From: Marinobacter sp. LQ44
Lineage (GTDB): Bacteria > Pseudomonadota > Gammaproteobacteria > Pseudomonadales > Oleiphilaceae
NCBI RefSeq assembly: GCF_001447155.2
Contig: NZ_CP014754.1
Location: 248,001-312,000 of the forward strand
Length of the DNA stretch: 64,000 nucleotides
Reading direction: 5' to 3'
The notes beneath the pieces were generated by a model. That model ran no database searches. It had not been told where the DNA came from and saw only the letters and a list, made by a program, of their open reading frames with translations. Shown piece by piece: positions 31,109 to 40,547 of this stretch (positions within the stretch are counted from its first letter, which is position 1; each line of letters opens with the position of its first letter). The position numbers and the translations under genes were made by a program.

Positions 31109-31906
31109 ATGAGTAAAACTGGCCAGGCACGCGTGTTGACGCCCGAACAGTTCGGCCACCTCTTGAGCGTGATCCGGGAACATCGCTATCCTGAAAAGAA
31201 TACGGCCCTGGTTCAGATCAGCTTCAAGCTCGGGCTGCGAGTCCAGGAAATCGCGCTTTTACAGATCAAAGACGTTGCCGAACTCGGCCCTGACACTACT
31301 GGCCAGCGTTCGTTCAAGCTCAAAGAAATCCTGGCGTTGCCTGCGGCTTACACTAAAGGTGCCGATGCGCTGAGGCGATCCAAATCAACTTATCAACGCC
31401 GTCGGATCAGTTTCAGTGTTCACGATTTTCACCAGCTTGTTCAGCGAATTGAAACCATGGCTAAGGCCGGCGCCGAGATCAAACCGGAGGATTTTTATCC
31501 TGAGGTGAACAAGCACCGTGGTAAATCGCGCGATCTTCCGATGAATGACGCAGCACTGAGAACGGCTATCGAAAATTACCTTGCGATCCGTCTGGCAGCA
31601 GATCCTTCGGTGAAAAAGACTGATCATCTATTCCTGACTCAAAAAGGGGGCCCCTACTCTCCCAACACTCTCCAGGAACACTTAGCTCTGATGCAGAGGC
31701 ATTGGGCAGGTATTGAGCGAGCCAGCTCCCACAGTGGCCGGCGGACGTTAATGACAAATATCATTCATGACCAAAAGAAGTCAGTTAAAGTTGCTCAAAA
31801 AATCGCTGGCCATGTGTCACCGTCAACAACGCTCATATACGAAGAACCTCCTGAGGAGTCACTGAAGGAAGCGTTGCAGGATGCCGGGTACAAATATGTT
31901 GGTTAG
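31109..31906 (+). CDS. Tyrosine-type site-specific recombinase, catalytic domain only
   Basis: A 265-residue integrase-like protein. The catalytic set is complete: Arg44 in FKLGLRVQEIAL, His208-x-x-Arg211 in SSHSGRRTL, His235 in KIAGHVSPST and Tyr244 in TLIYEEP. A basic KHRGKSRDLP strand (135-144) fits the catalytic Lys. The catalytic domain begins almost at residue 10, so the usual N-terminal SAM-like arm for DNA binding is missing. A ~60-residue insert (around 85-135) lies between the first Arg and the Lys region. AGGAG lies ~8 nt before the ATG. It probably acts or acted on the accessory island. No attachment site could be identified. Confidence 0.82.
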   Translation: MSKTGQARVLTPEQFGHLLSVIREHRYPEKNTALVQISFKLGLRVQEIALLQIKDVAELGPDTTGQRSFKLKEILALPAAYTKGADALRRSKSTYQRRRISFSVHDFHQLVQRIETMAKAGAEIKPEDFYPEVNKHRGKSRDLPMNDAALRTAIENYLAIRLAADPSVKKTDHLFLTQKGGPYSPNTLQEHLALMQRHWAGIERASSHSGRRTLMTNIIHDQKKSVKVAQKIAGHVSPSTTLIYEEPPEESLKEALQDAGYKYVG

Positions 31907-32258
31907 TACGGCAACCGAATCAACTTTAAAGGGCAGTCGTTATTATTTTCAACCACCCCAGATGCACCCCGGTTTGCGTACCTATCAGGTTAAAATTTTC
32001 AGCGCACTTGTTATGTGTCTTGTTGATAGCGCCGGACACCGACAGCTGCCCTGCCCCCTCCAGATCACGACTCATATGTCGATTCTCGCCAACCAAACGC
32101 GGATTTCATGACGATTGGGGATGTATCGGTGCCTGAGTGCGAAGTTGGGTTTGGTCGCAAAGCGAACATTCAGCTTGGAAGATAGCGCCAGCCTAACGGG
32201 CCGATTCGTGGAATTGCACTGGAACACTCTGGTCCAGTTGACGGACTTTTTGAACTCG

Positions 32259-32369
32259 GAGCATCCCTTTCGCACCATCAAGCGGCAGTTAAGTTATGCC
32301 AAAGTCCGCGATCGCAGCCTGTCGAAGAACACCAACCTGTTCTACCTGTTCGCGGCGCTCAGCAACATG
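32259..32369 (+). pseudogene. IS5-family transposase C-terminal remnant
   Basis: The frame reads EHPFRTIKRQLSYAKVRDRS and then LSKNTNLFYLFAALSNM, the characteristic end of IS5-type DDE transposases (F/IRTIKRQ..KVRYRGLxKNTxQLxxLFALSN). Nothing upstream in this frame continues the catalytic domain. The match stops at ~32369, where unrelated sequence begins, so only the 3' end of the element is left. Confidence 0.7.
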
Positions 32370-32401
32370 CGGAGTGACAGGTTCGCCGTTTTTAAGCCAT
32401 T

Positions 32402-32554
32402 TTATGCGTCCTTCACCGCAGTAGTTCTTGTACTCTTCCGCCACGTCGGGGCGGCGGCTGCTTCGAATGCTTCTTTGGTCTTCGTGACACGCGCATGGCC
32501 CTGTTCTTCATGGAGCATCCATTGGTCGTCGCCGTAGATAATAGGCAGGTCCAT
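32402..32554 (-). pseudogene. Frameshifted fragment of a small protein gene
   Basis: From an ATG at 32554 the frame gives MDLPIIYGDDQWMLHEEQGH and stops after 50 residues. Past a GCC-rich stretch near 32450 the sense-looking continuation (VAEEYKNYCGEGRIKWLKNG) is in another frame and is cut where the IS5 remnant begins. This looks like a small gene broken by a frameshift and an insertion. I do not recognise the family. Confidence 0.4.
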
Positions 32555-32644
32555 GAAGGTCTTAACCCTCCATTAACCACCTCCTAGATAGTCTGTATCC
32601 CGTCGTTTACCGCAGATTTGACCGCGCCCGAATGGACTTTACCT

Positions 32645-33640
32645 ATGTATCGCTTGCCCTGCTCGAAAGTAGTGCTGACTGCTTTATGCTGCCTGGTTAT
32701 TGCAGGCTGCAGTTCGTTGTCCACGAGAACGGACTATCTCGCTCAGGCCGATTCCGAGCGTCAGAACGTCGTCTCCAAGTTTGAGATGGAGGTTGGTCTC
32801 GAAACAGCCTACCTGAATGAGCTGGTCAACAGCCATGACCTGGACGCGCTTATTGTCGAAGCGCGCGCGGCCAATCCTGATTTCCAGCAAACACGGCTTT
32901 CACTCCAAATTCTCCGTGCTCAATACCGAGCGACTCAGGCGGATCAACTCCCCGACGTCGAGGCTGGATTCGTCGCGAATAACACTGACGGTCTAGATAC
33001 TGCCTACACCGGCACCGTCAGCATCAGCTGGGAGCTGGATTTGTGGTCGAAGATTTCTGATGAGGCGTCGGCTGCCGCCAGTGACGTTGCTGAACAGCTG
33101 GCTCTCTACCAAGCTGCGCGGGATACGCTCGCAGCCGAGGTCATGCAGGGCTGGTTGAAACTGGTGAATCTGAATCGCTCCGTTGCCATCGAAAAGCAAC
33201 GCGCGGAGCTATTGGAAAAAAACGAACAGTGGATTCTTCAGCGTTACCGCTCGGGACTGGGTGACCTTGAAGATCTGGACAGCGCCCAAAGCTCTGCGGC
33301 CAGTGCCAGGGCGACATTGATTGCAGTTCAGGAATCCCTGCAGCAACAGCAAAGGGCGTTGAACCTGTTGCTCGGGCGAAGCCAGGCTAGCACGGTCATT
33401 TCCGCCGACTATCCGCAGGTTCTTTTACCCCTGTCCGACCTTGCAGAGCAAACATTGCAGCGTCGCCCGGACCTTAAAGCGGCCTATATGGCTATCAGGG
33501 CAAATGATTTTCGAACGTCCGTTGCCTACAAGGACATGCTGCCATCCATCAACCTGGAAACAGCGCTTAGCGAAACAGGCACATCGCCCAGTGACGCCCT
33601 ATTGCGCAACCCGGTGTGGTCATTGCTCGGTCAGCTACCG
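32645..33640 (+). pseudogene. RND outer-membrane efflux lipoprotein (NodT/OprM type), 3'-truncated
   Basis: It begins with a lipoprotein signal (LTALCCLVIAGCSS, lipobox Cys) and continues as a TolC-family outer-membrane channel with typical helical repeats: LIVEARAANPDFQQTRLSLQ, SISWELDLWSKISDEASAA, WILQRYRSGLGDLEDLDSAQ and LAEQTLQRRPDLKAAY. Family similarity ends at ~33640, after NPVWSLLGQL, where a normal member has ~120 more residues. The frame then runs into nonsense and stops at 33709. The 3' part has been replaced by the tail of a LysR gene in a different frame. It should have been the outer-membrane partner of the RND pump encoded convergently next to it. Confidence 0.85.
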
Positions 33641-34280
33641 CGTTGTGCCCTGGATCGACGAATTGATGGCAACGCATCCAGGTTTGAATCTCAGAGTTCA
33701 GATTACTGACACCAACGTGGACTTTTACCGGGATTCGGTCGACATGGCGCTTCGCTACGGCGCGCCCAGTGACACCAACCTGTATGGCTTCAAAATTTGC
33801 GATGTGCCGCGCCTGCTTTGCGCATCTCCTGATTACCTTTCGCGTCATGGTCGCCCCATTCATCCTGATGACCTTGAGAACCACAACGGACTGTTCTATC
33901 AGTTGCAGGACATCCCATTTGACCTCTGGACGTTCAAACGGGGAGACGAGGAATATCGAGTCAAAATGACGGGCGATCGCGCCTCAAACGATGGCGATCT
34001 GGTTCGCCGGTGGTGCGTCGCTGGTCGCGGTCTTGCGATAAAATCGTGTCTTGATATGTCGGATGATCTGCTTGCAGGCCGTGTCACCACAATCATGCCG
34101 GACTATGCGCCGCCGGTATCCGAGCTGTGGCTGATTTGTCCTACCCGACAGTCAATAACGCCGGCAATGAGGTTGTTGAGGGATGACCTGCGTGCAAAAG
34201 TAGGCGAACTGATGAATGCAATGATTGCCGGAGGCTTTTTTCCTCCGGATCGCTTGTCCGGAGGAAAAAAAGACGCCTGA
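33640..34280 (+). pseudogene. LysR-family regulator, C-terminal effector domain only
   Basis: The frame, different from that of the efflux remnant, gives YRVVPWIDELMATHPGLNLR, then DSVDMALRYGAPSD, SPDYLSRHGRP and CVAGRGLAIKS. These are consecutive parts of the LysR substrate-binding domain. The helix-turn-helix half is absent and no start or ribosome-binding site lies at the junction. A deletion probably joined two neighbouring genes. Its last codons run through a strong terminator hairpin. Confidence 0.82.
34236..34270. terminator. Strong bidirectional Rho-independent terminator
   Basis: TTTTTTCCTCCGGA (34236-34249) and TCCGGAGGAAAAAA (34257-34270) form a perfect 14-bp inverted repeat around a 7-nt loop, so each strand has a GC stem followed by a U-run. 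It lies between the convergent LysR remnant and the RND gene and overlaps the last LysR codons. Confidence 0.85.
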
Positions 34281-34295
34281 AAAACAGCGGGTGCG

Positions 34296-37200
34296 TTATT
34301 GATGATAAGAAATTCTCATTAACGTGCAGTACACCACTGGCAGCACCACTAACGTCAATACCGTTGCAACACCCAAACCGAACACGATAACCAGCGCCAT
34401 GCTCGCGAAGAAGGCATCGCTGAACAGAGGAATCATTCCCAACATGGTGGTTACGGCCGCCATAAGCACAGGTCGTACCCGGCTTACCGCGGCCTCAACC
34501 ACCGCAGTGAATGCATCATCCTGCTGTTCTAACTGAATATTGATCTCCTCAACCAGCACAATGGCATTCTTCAGTACCATACCGATCAGACTCAGAGTCC
34601 CGAGCAGCGCCATGAATGTAAAAGGCGCGCCGAGCAATACCAGTCCACCAATGATTCCAATCATCATGAGAGGAACAATCATCCAGATAGACAGAGCCTG
34701 TCGGAAGCTACCGAACAACAGCATCGAAATAATGAACATCCCCAGCAGTCCAAGAGGCAGCGAGGAGAAAAGCGAAGTCTGAGCTTCGGATGAGGTCTCG
34801 TACTCTCCACCCCACTCAATCGAATAGCCGTGGGGAAGCTCCAGCGCGTCGACCTGCGGGCGGATCCTCTCCAGCACACTCGCCGCCGTCTCCCCCGACA
34901 AAGGCATGGGTTCGGCATAAACCGCCAACATCCGCTCCCTGTTTCTGCGTTTTATCAACGGATCCCGCAGTTCCGTATTGATGGCATTGATGACGTTGCC
35001 CGCGCTGACATAGCGGCCCTGCTCTTCACTCCAGACATTGATCGAGGTAAGGTTTTCGATGTCAAAACGCTGCTCCTCTCTTGACCGCATAATGATCGGA
35101 ATGAGGTCGCTCCCCTCACGGTACACTCCAACCTGCTGCCCCTGATTATTCAGCAACAACGCCTGGTGCAGTGATTCGCGAGATACGCCAAGGCGCCGGG
35201 CCTGTTCTTCGAGGAACTCCGGTACGATCACGGCTTCCCGATTACCCCAGGACAAGCGCACGCTGTCGGCCAGAGGTTCATTTTCAAAAATTGCCTGCAC
35301 GCGCACACCGATTTTCCGGAGTTCTTCGGGATCTTCTCCAAAGATACGAGCTTCAAGACTGGCTTTGGCTGAGGGCCCCACCTGCAAAGCCTGCACTTTG
35401 TAATGCACGTTCGGGAAGTCTGTACGCAGTTGCTCAATGACTTCCTCCATACGGGCCTCTCTCGACGCCTTATCCCGGGTCTCTACGATCAATTGGCCAA
35501 AACTGGCGTATCGCTGCTCCGGTGAATACGTCAACGTAAAACGCTGGGCTCCGCCACCGGTGACACTGGTCACCTGAACGACCTGGTCCATGTCATTCAC
35601 GCGCGATTCCAGCCGCTTTACGGTCTCTTCGGTTTGCAAGATGTCGGCGCCCTCGGGCAACCAAAGGTCAACAAAGAAGAGTGGCGTTGTGGCATTCGGG
35701 AAGAAAGCATTCTTAACCTGTCCCGAGAACGATAGAACCCCAGCCAGAAGCGCGATCGCAAGTGTTAATGTCACGAAGCGATAATGAATCGCGTAGGTCA
35801 GCAGGCGGCGGAAGACGACGAAAACAATTCCCTTATAGGGGTCGTTATCGGATGACTGCCCGACACTCTCGAGCTTGTCGGGATAGAACATATCAAAGAA
35901 AAACGGGGTCAGAGTGAGTGCCGTCAGCCAGCTCAGGAAAAGCGAGTAGCACAGAACCCAGAACAGGGAGCCAATGAATTCTCCGGTGGTGTCTGGTGAA
36001 AGGCCGATAGGAGCAAAGGCCGTAATGGCAATCACGGTAGCGCCGAGCAGCGGGTACCGGTTCTGCGAGACCACTTCTTTGGCTGCCTGCCTTTTGGACT
36101 TGCCCTTGGAAAGGCCAATCATCATGCCCTCGGTGACGACGATGGCATTATCGACCAGCATCCCCAGCGCAATGATCAGCGCACCCAATGAAATCTTCTG
36201 GAGCTGAATACCGTGTATTGCCATAAGCACGAATGTACCCATGATGGTAATCAGCAGGATCAGCCCCATGAGCAGGCCACTTCGCAGCCCCATGAACAGC
36301 AAAAGCACAATAATGACAATGCCCACCGCCTGAGCAAGGTTCATGAGAAAAGCAGATACTGCCTCCTCGACTACTTCAGGCTGGTTATACACTGTGTTCA
36401 GTGTCATGCCGATGGGTTGCTGTTTTTCCAGGCGTTTCAAAGCCTCATTGAGACTCTCACCTACATCAACAACGTTGGTGCCCTCTGCAAATGACACGCC
36501 GATGGTCAAAGCAGGCAATCCGTCAGAGTGGTAAAGCAAGGCGGGTGAGTCATTGGTCACCCTGCGAACTTCGGCCAGATCGCTGAGCCGGATAATACCC
36601 GAATCAGCGCTTCCAACTGCCAGTTGCTCAAGTGCCTGAACGGAATCAAGCTGACCGGTTGGCTGAACGGATAACGACAGCCCTTCACTGCGCAGGTGGC
36701 CAGCGTTGCCCACCGTATTCTGCGCATTCAGAAGGCTTGCCAGGTATTCTGGCGAGATGCCAAGAGCACGCATACGGTCACGGTCCAGTGACACGATCAT
36801 CTGCTCGTCGACACGACCACCGATACTGACTTTTGCGACGCCCTCCAACAATCGCAGTTCTCGCTGAATGAGATCCGCATGGTCACCAAGATCTTTCAGC
36901 GAGTAGCCGTCACCACGCAACGTGAGCAGCAGGCCGAAGACATCGCCAAAGTCATCGTTCACGATGGACGTGTTCACGCCTGGTGGCAGACCAGGCTGGG
37001 CATCATTAATCTTTCGCCGAAGGATATCCCAATACTGGTCTAACTCCCCTTCTCTGACCGTCTTCTTGAGTTGGACAGTAATCTGCGACAAGCCGTCCGA
37101 GTTCACCGAAGTAATGTCATCGATGCCCGGCATCTGCTGGATCGCTTTTTCCAGAGGCAGCGTAACCTCCTCCTCGACTTCAAGAGGCGTTGCTCCGGGA

Positions 37201-37346
37201 TATTGGGTGGTCACCAAGGCGGAACGTAACGTGAACTCCGGGAATTCAAGCTGGCCAAGACCCAGAAACGCGAACATGCCCCCAACCCCAAGCAACAGCG
37301 TGACCATCCAGCTGATGGACTTCCGATCAAGAAAATAATCGACCAT
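34296..37346 (-). CDS. RND multidrug efflux permease (AcrB/HAE-1 superfamily)
   Basis: A 1016-residue inner-membrane proton antiporter with 12 predicted TM spans and two large periplasmic loops. It opens RKSISWMVTLLLGVGGMFAF, has VTTQYPGATPLEVEEEVTLP in the first porter loop, and carries the TM4 proton-relay Asp in LGMLVDNAIVVTEG. It belongs to the smaller HAE-1 branch (LxxLGQLEFPEF) seen with TetR-MFP-RND operons of broad substrate range. It is last in the operon, 1 bp after the membrane-fusion gene. The outer-membrane partner next door is broken, so the pump must use another TolC. Confidence 0.95.
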   Translation of the reverse strand: MVDYFLDRKSISWMVTLLLGVGGMFAFLGLGQLEFPEFTLRSALVTTQYPGATPLEVEEEVTLPLEKAIQQMPGIDDITSVNSDGLSQITVQLKKTVREGELDQYWDILRRKINDAQPGLPPGVNTSIVNDDFGDVFGLLLTLRGDGYSLKDLGDHADLIQRELRLLEGVAKVSIGGRVDEQMIVSLDRDRMRALGISPEYLASLLNAQNTVGNAGHLRSEGLSLSVQPTGQLDSVQALEQLAVGSADSGIIRLSDLAEVRRVTNDSPALLYHSDGLPALTIGVSFAEGTNVVDVGESLNEALKRLEKQQPIGMTLNTVYNQPEVVEEAVSAFLMNLAQAVGIVIIVLLLFMGLRSGLLMGLILLITIMGTFVLMAIHGIQLQKISLGALIIALGMLVDNAIVVTEGMMIGLSKGKSKRQAAKEVVSQNRYPLLGATVIAITAFAPIGLSPDTTGEFIGSLFWVLCYSLFLSWLTALTLTPFFFDMFYPDKLESVGQSSDNDPYKGIVFVVFRRLLTYAIHYRFVTLTLAIALLAGVLSFSGQVKNAFFPNATTPLFFVDLWLPEGADILQTEETVKRLESRVNDMDQVVQVTSVTGGGAQRFTLTYSPEQRYASFGQLIVETRDKASREARMEEVIEQLRTDFPNVHYKVQALQVGPSAKASLEARIFGEDPEELRKIGVRVQAIFENEPLADSVRLSWGNREAVIVPEFLEEQARRLGVSRESLHQALLLNNQGQQVGVYREGSDLIPIIMRSREEQRFDIENLTSINVWSEEQGRYVSAGNVINAINTELRDPLIKRRNRERMLAVYAEPMPLSGETAASVLERIRPQVDALELPHGYSIEWGGEYETSSEAQTSLFSSLPLGLLGMFIISMLLFGSFRQALSIWMIVPLMMIGIIGGLVLLGAPFTFMALLGTLSLIGMVLKNAIVLVEEINIQLEQQDDAFTAVVEAAVSRVRPVLMAAVTTMLGMIPLFSDAFFASMALVIVFGLGVATVLTLVVLPVVYCTLMRISYHQ

Positions 37347-37347
37347 C

Positions 37348-38502
37348 TCAGAGCCCGCCCTCTTTTTCCCAGGGACGGACCGAACGATCCCTGTTCATCC
37401 GGTGAGCGCCGGCAACCACGATTCTGTCGCCCGGGCTGAGCTCTCCCCGAACAAGCACGCCATCGTTCATTTTCTTACCCGGCTCGACATCCACCGGCTC
37501 GACGCTGCCCGTGTTATCGCCATTCTCACCATCGGCAGCAGCCACGTATCGCCAAACCACGCTAGTGCCGGGTTCTGCGTCAGGTGTTACAAGCGCCGCG
37601 GTTGGTATCAGCCACGACGGGGCGCTCTCTCCAGCCAATGTGCCGTAATCAAGCAGAACGGTCGCGCTCATCCCCGAAAGCACTGTGATGTCCTCGGGTT
37701 CAGGGAGCGTTACGGTAACCTCATAACTGAGCGACCCCTGAGAGGCATTGCTGTCATGCTCTTTGTAGCTCGCGGCGTAGCGTTTATCGGGAAGCTCGGG
37801 AAACTGTACCCACGCGATAGTGTTGCCATTGGCGCGAACGTTCCTGGATCTCTGTGGTTGAAGGCGGCGGACCTGTTGTTCAGGCATCTGGAACGAGACG
37901 TCGATAGAGCCGGGCCGTTGCAGTTCGGCAATGGCCTGCTGCGCTGATACAACCTGAAAGACATCCACCGGCACCCGTGAAATGACGCCATCAAATGGCG
38001 CTTTGAGAACGGTATAGGAAAGTTGGTCCTCCGCGCTGGCCAGTTGCGCTCTGGCAGAGAGGTACTCGGCCTCGGCCTCATCGAAACGGGCCTGACTGAT
38101 GGCCTGGCGCTCCAACGATATTCGCATTCGCTCGAAGGTGGCCTGTGCCAGATTGAAATTTGACCGGGCGTTTTCCAGGCGGGTTCTTGCGTCCCGATCG
38201 TCCAGGCGGGCAACGACCTCCCCTTTTTCCACAGTGTCGCCTGCTTTAACGGCCAGCTCCGTCAGCTCTCCTCCCACTCTGAAAGAGAGTTCTGAATGGT
38301 CAGACGCCGAGACTCTGCCCGGATACTGATTGAGCGTGCCTGACTGCGCCTGCTCCAGCGTCATGAGCTTTACCGGGTAGACAGTTTGCTGTGTCAGAGG
38401 GGGCGCCTCCGCCGAACATCCCATCACCAGGAGGCTCGAAAGCATTGCAAGCGCTTGTAGGCCTCTCAAGGGCATGGCGGTACTGACCATCTTGAATTTC
38501 AT
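37348..38502 (-). CDS. RND efflux membrane-fusion protein (periplasmic adaptor lipoprotein)
   Basis: A 384-residue HlyD/AcrA-like adaptor with a lipobox (SLLVMGCSAE). PGRVSASDHSELSFRVGGEL and VKAGDTVEKGEVVARLDDRDA form the first lipoyl half, an alpha-hairpin (LENARSNFNLAQATFERMR) follows, and the second lipoyl half is LSYTVLKAPFDGVISRVPVD. Beta-barrel and membrane-proximal domains complete it. It bridges the RND pump to an outer-membrane channel. It lies between tetR (23 bp) and the RND gene (1 bp). Confidence 0.94.
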   Translation of the reverse strand: MKFKMVSTAMPLRGLQALAMLSSLLVMGCSAEAPPLTQQTVYPVKLMTLEQAQSGTLNQYPGRVSASDHSELSFRVGGELTELAVKAGDTVEKGEVVARLDDRDARTRLENARSNFNLAQATFERMRISLERQAISQARFDEAEAEYLSARAQLASAEDQLSYTVLKAPFDGVISRVPVDVFQVVSAQQAIAELQRPGSIDVSFQMPEQQVRRLQPQRSRNVRANGNTIAWVQFPELPDKRYAASYKEHDSNASQGSLSYEVTVTLPEPEDITVLSGMSATVLLDYGTLAGESAPSWLIPTAALVTPDAEPGTSVVWRYVAAADGENGDNTGSVEPVDVEPGKKMNDGVLVRGELSPGDRIVVAGAHRMNRDRSVRPWEKEGGL

Positions 38503-38525
38503 AACGCGTCACTCTCCAGAAAAAA

Positions 38526-39122
38526 TTAGGTATTCCGACGATCGGCAACCGCATCCCAAGCCATATTAAACGCTAATTCGATATGCTCATCGGTACCTTC
38601 GAACGACCCTTGCAGGCATCGTTGAACGAGGTGGTAAATCGGGCGGAACATAAACGTTTCGAGAAGTGGAAAAGGTACCGGTTTGATCAGCCCGGATTGC
38701 TTTCCCTGATCAACTGCATTCAAAAGATTTGCGGCTCGGCTTTCGTTTCGTGCCTGGATCTCGGGAGTCATCCAAGCAGAATGCGTGAACGTCTCGTGGT
38801 AGCGGAATAGTTCCGGACGCTCAAGGCCGATCCGGAACAGTGTGTGCCACTGGCGTCGCAGTCCTTCACGCAGATCTTTCCCGCGAGAAAAACTGTCCAG
38901 CGCCGCATCAATGACCTGATCGCTGACGTAATAAAATGTCGCCAATAAAAGCTGTTCTTTATCTTCGTAATAGATGTACAGCGTGGCTGGTGACAAACCC
39001 GCAGCCTTGGCTATCTTGCCAACCGAGGTTGCTGAAAAACCGTGATCTGCTACTTCCCTCACGGTAGCTTCCAGGAAGGCTATTCGTTTCGAGTCGTCTC
39101 TTTGCCGCATTTGTCTGCTCAA
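38526..39122 (-). CDS. TetR-family repressor of the efflux operon
   Basis: A 198-residue TetR/AcrR protein. The helix-turn-helix FSATSVGKIAKAAGLSPATL is followed by YIYYEDKEQLLLATFYYVSD, the classic TetR N-terminus, then a helical ligand-binding domain. It is first in the tetR-MFP-RND operon, and a palindromic operator lies just upstream of its start, so it most likely represses itself and the pump until a drug or solvent binds. Confidence 0.93.
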   Translation of the reverse strand: MSRQMRQRDDSKRIAFLEATVREVADHGFSATSVGKIAKAAGLSPATLYIYYEDKEQLLLATFYYVSDQVIDAALDSFSRGKDLREGLRRQWHTLFRIGLERPELFRYHETFTHSAWMTPEIQARNESRAANLLNAVDQGKQSGLIKPVPFPLLETFMFRPIYHLVQRCLQGSFEGTDEHIELAFNMAWDAVADRRNT

Positions 39123-39142
39123 CGCTTCAAATTGGTCGGCCT

Positions 39143-39168
39143 AAAATAAATGAACGTTCACTTATTTT
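39143..39168. promoter_or_regulatory. Palindromic TetR-type operator
   Basis: A 26-bp near-perfect palindrome centred on TGAACGTTCA (39151-39160), with AAAATAA and TTATTTT arms, starts 21 bp upstream of the tetR start codon. Its size and symmetry suit a TetR dimer pair. It also lies just after the end of the MerR-family gene. Confidence 0.75.
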
Positions 39169-39180
39169 CAAACCAAAAAT

Positions 39181-39594
39181 TTAGGCGTATACCGAAGTAG
39201 GTGCCCTACTGAATTCCTGGACAGAATGGCCATTGGGGGCTCCATCAGGCATCTGTCTCCAAACCTGGACTGTAGTTTTCATGTCGTCACGAAGTCTCTT
39301 GAGCTCCTTTAACTCCTGATCCAGTCTGCAAAGGCGGTCTGTGAATAGCTCCTTCAGGTCGCTGCCAGCCAAGCCACCCTCCGTCCCATGACTTAGAATG
39401 ACTTTGACTTCACGCAGGTTGAATCCCAGCTTGTTTGCCACGCGAACAAACCGTAAGCGCCACAGGTCTTCCGAATTATACAAGTTGTAGCCATTTCGGG
39501 GATCTTTTCGTGGCCGAAGTAACCCTTCACGGTTATAGAAACGAACGGTGTCCGGAGAGACATCCGCCAAGTTTGCAATTTCATTGACTTTCAT
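39181..39594 (-). CDS. MerR-family transcriptional regulator without metal-site cysteines
   Basis: A 137-residue MerR protein. The winged helix reads VNEIANLADVSPDTVRFYNR and GLLRPRKDPRNGYNLYNSED, followed by the long dimerisation helix. The C-terminal region has one Cys (RLCRLDQELK) but none of the paired Cys of CueR, CadR or MerR, so it probably does not sense a soft metal as they do. The ATG at 39594 gives a canonical MerR start; a frame open to 39660 adds a tail with no similarity. It lies on the same strand between lgt and tetR. Its target is unknown. Confidence 0.85.
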   Translation of the reverse strand: MKVNEIANLADVSPDTVRFYNREGLLRPRKDPRNGYNLYNSEDLWRLRFVRVANKLGFNLREVKVILSHGTEGGLAGSDLKELFTDRLCRLDQELKELKRLRDDMKTTVQVWRQMPDGAPNGHSVQEFSRAPTSVYA

Positions 39595-39704
39595 CGTGCC
39601 CACATCGCTCGCATGAAACAGATCCCGATATATCAGAGGAGAAAACGCCAGCATGACCACTCTGAAACTCTCTCAATTTGTTATTGCATAAATGAAGTCG
39701 ACCT

Positions 39705-40508
39705 TTATCCGCCCGTCGCCACCTTTACGTTATTGATCGGTTGGCTTTTCGACCAAGCGACTAACCCAAGGCCTCCAAGGATCATCGGCAAGGTCAACAA
39801 CTGCCCCATGGTCACCCAGTCAAGGGCAATGAACCCCAGTTGCGGGTCGGGGAGGCGAACAAACTCGACCGCAAAACGGAAAATTCCGTAGAGCAACAGG
39901 AACAGGCCGGACGTTGCGCCCATCCGACGAGGGTGGCGTGAGAACCACCACAGCACCACAAACAGCACAACACCTTCCAGGGCAAACTCGTACAATGACG
40001 ACGGGTGACGTGGCGCCGACCCCATATTCGGGAACACCATGGCCCAGGGCACGTCGCTGACCCGCCCCGGGAGCTCGTGGTTGATAAAGTTGCCAAGGCG
40101 CCCCGCCCCCAGGCCAATTGGCACCAGTGGCGCTATAAAATCCGTGAGTTGGAAAAAACGCAGGTTCTGCTTGCGGGCGAAGACCAAGGCTGCAATCAGG
40201 ACGCCGGTCAAGCCGCCGTGAAAACTCATGCCCCCTTCCCAGACCTTGAACAGCCAAAGCGGATTGTCTGCCAGCTTGTCAAAACCGTAGAAGAGCGCAT
40301 AACCGACGCGGCCACCGAGAATGACGCCCATCGCGCAGTAGAAAATCAATGTTTCAACAGCGTCTGCGTTCAACCCGAGTCGATGAGCCCGACGACGCCC
40401 CAGCCACCAGGCCGCGAGAAAACCGACAAGGTACATCAGGCCGTACCAATGGATTTTCAGTGGGCCCAGTGCAATGGCTACCGGGTCGATTTGAGGATAC
40501 TGAAGCAT
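39705..40508 (-). CDS. lgt: Prolipoprotein diacylglyceryl transferase
   Basis: A 267-residue inner-membrane enzyme with seven predicted TM spans that moves diacylglycerol from phosphatidylglycerol to the lipobox Cys of prolipoproteins. The signature [16 protein letters not shown] (usually GRxGNFINxE) and the preceding [10 protein letters not shown] are both present. The start [20 protein letters not shown] is typical. It is the last gene of the Prx-ccmFGHI-lgt run. A chromosome normally has another lgt beside thyA, so this is probably an extra accessory copy. Confidence 0.94.
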   Translation of the reverse strand: MLQYPQIDPVAIALGPLKIHWYGLMYLVGFLAAWWLGRRRAHRLGLNADAVETLIFYCAMGVILGGRVGYALFYGFDKLADNPLWLFKVWEGGMSFHGGLTGVLIAALVFARKQNLRFFQLTDFIAPLVPIGLGAGRLGNFINHELPGRVSDVPWAMVFPNMGSAPRHPSSLYEFALEGVVLFVVLWWFSRHPRRMGATSGLFLLLYGIFRFAVEFVRLPDPQLGFIALDWVTMGQLLTLPMILGGLGLVAWSKSQPINNVKVATGG

Positions 40509-40547
40509 AAGCTTCCCTGATTTCGTGTGTGAACGTGCGTTAGGGTT

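Larger units (their letters stand above)
31907..32644. other. Decayed segment with insertion-sequence and gene debris
   Basis: There is no intact gene between the recombinase and the efflux remnant. It holds an IS5-type transposase tail, a frameshifted small gene on the other strand, and otherwise unassigned sequence. Confidence 0.6.

Noticed and set aside
32115..32537. A whole 140-codon open frame as a gene
   Set aside because: Only the middle ~37 codons resemble an IS5 transposase end. The rest reads antisense or unrelated sequence, so I treat it as debris.
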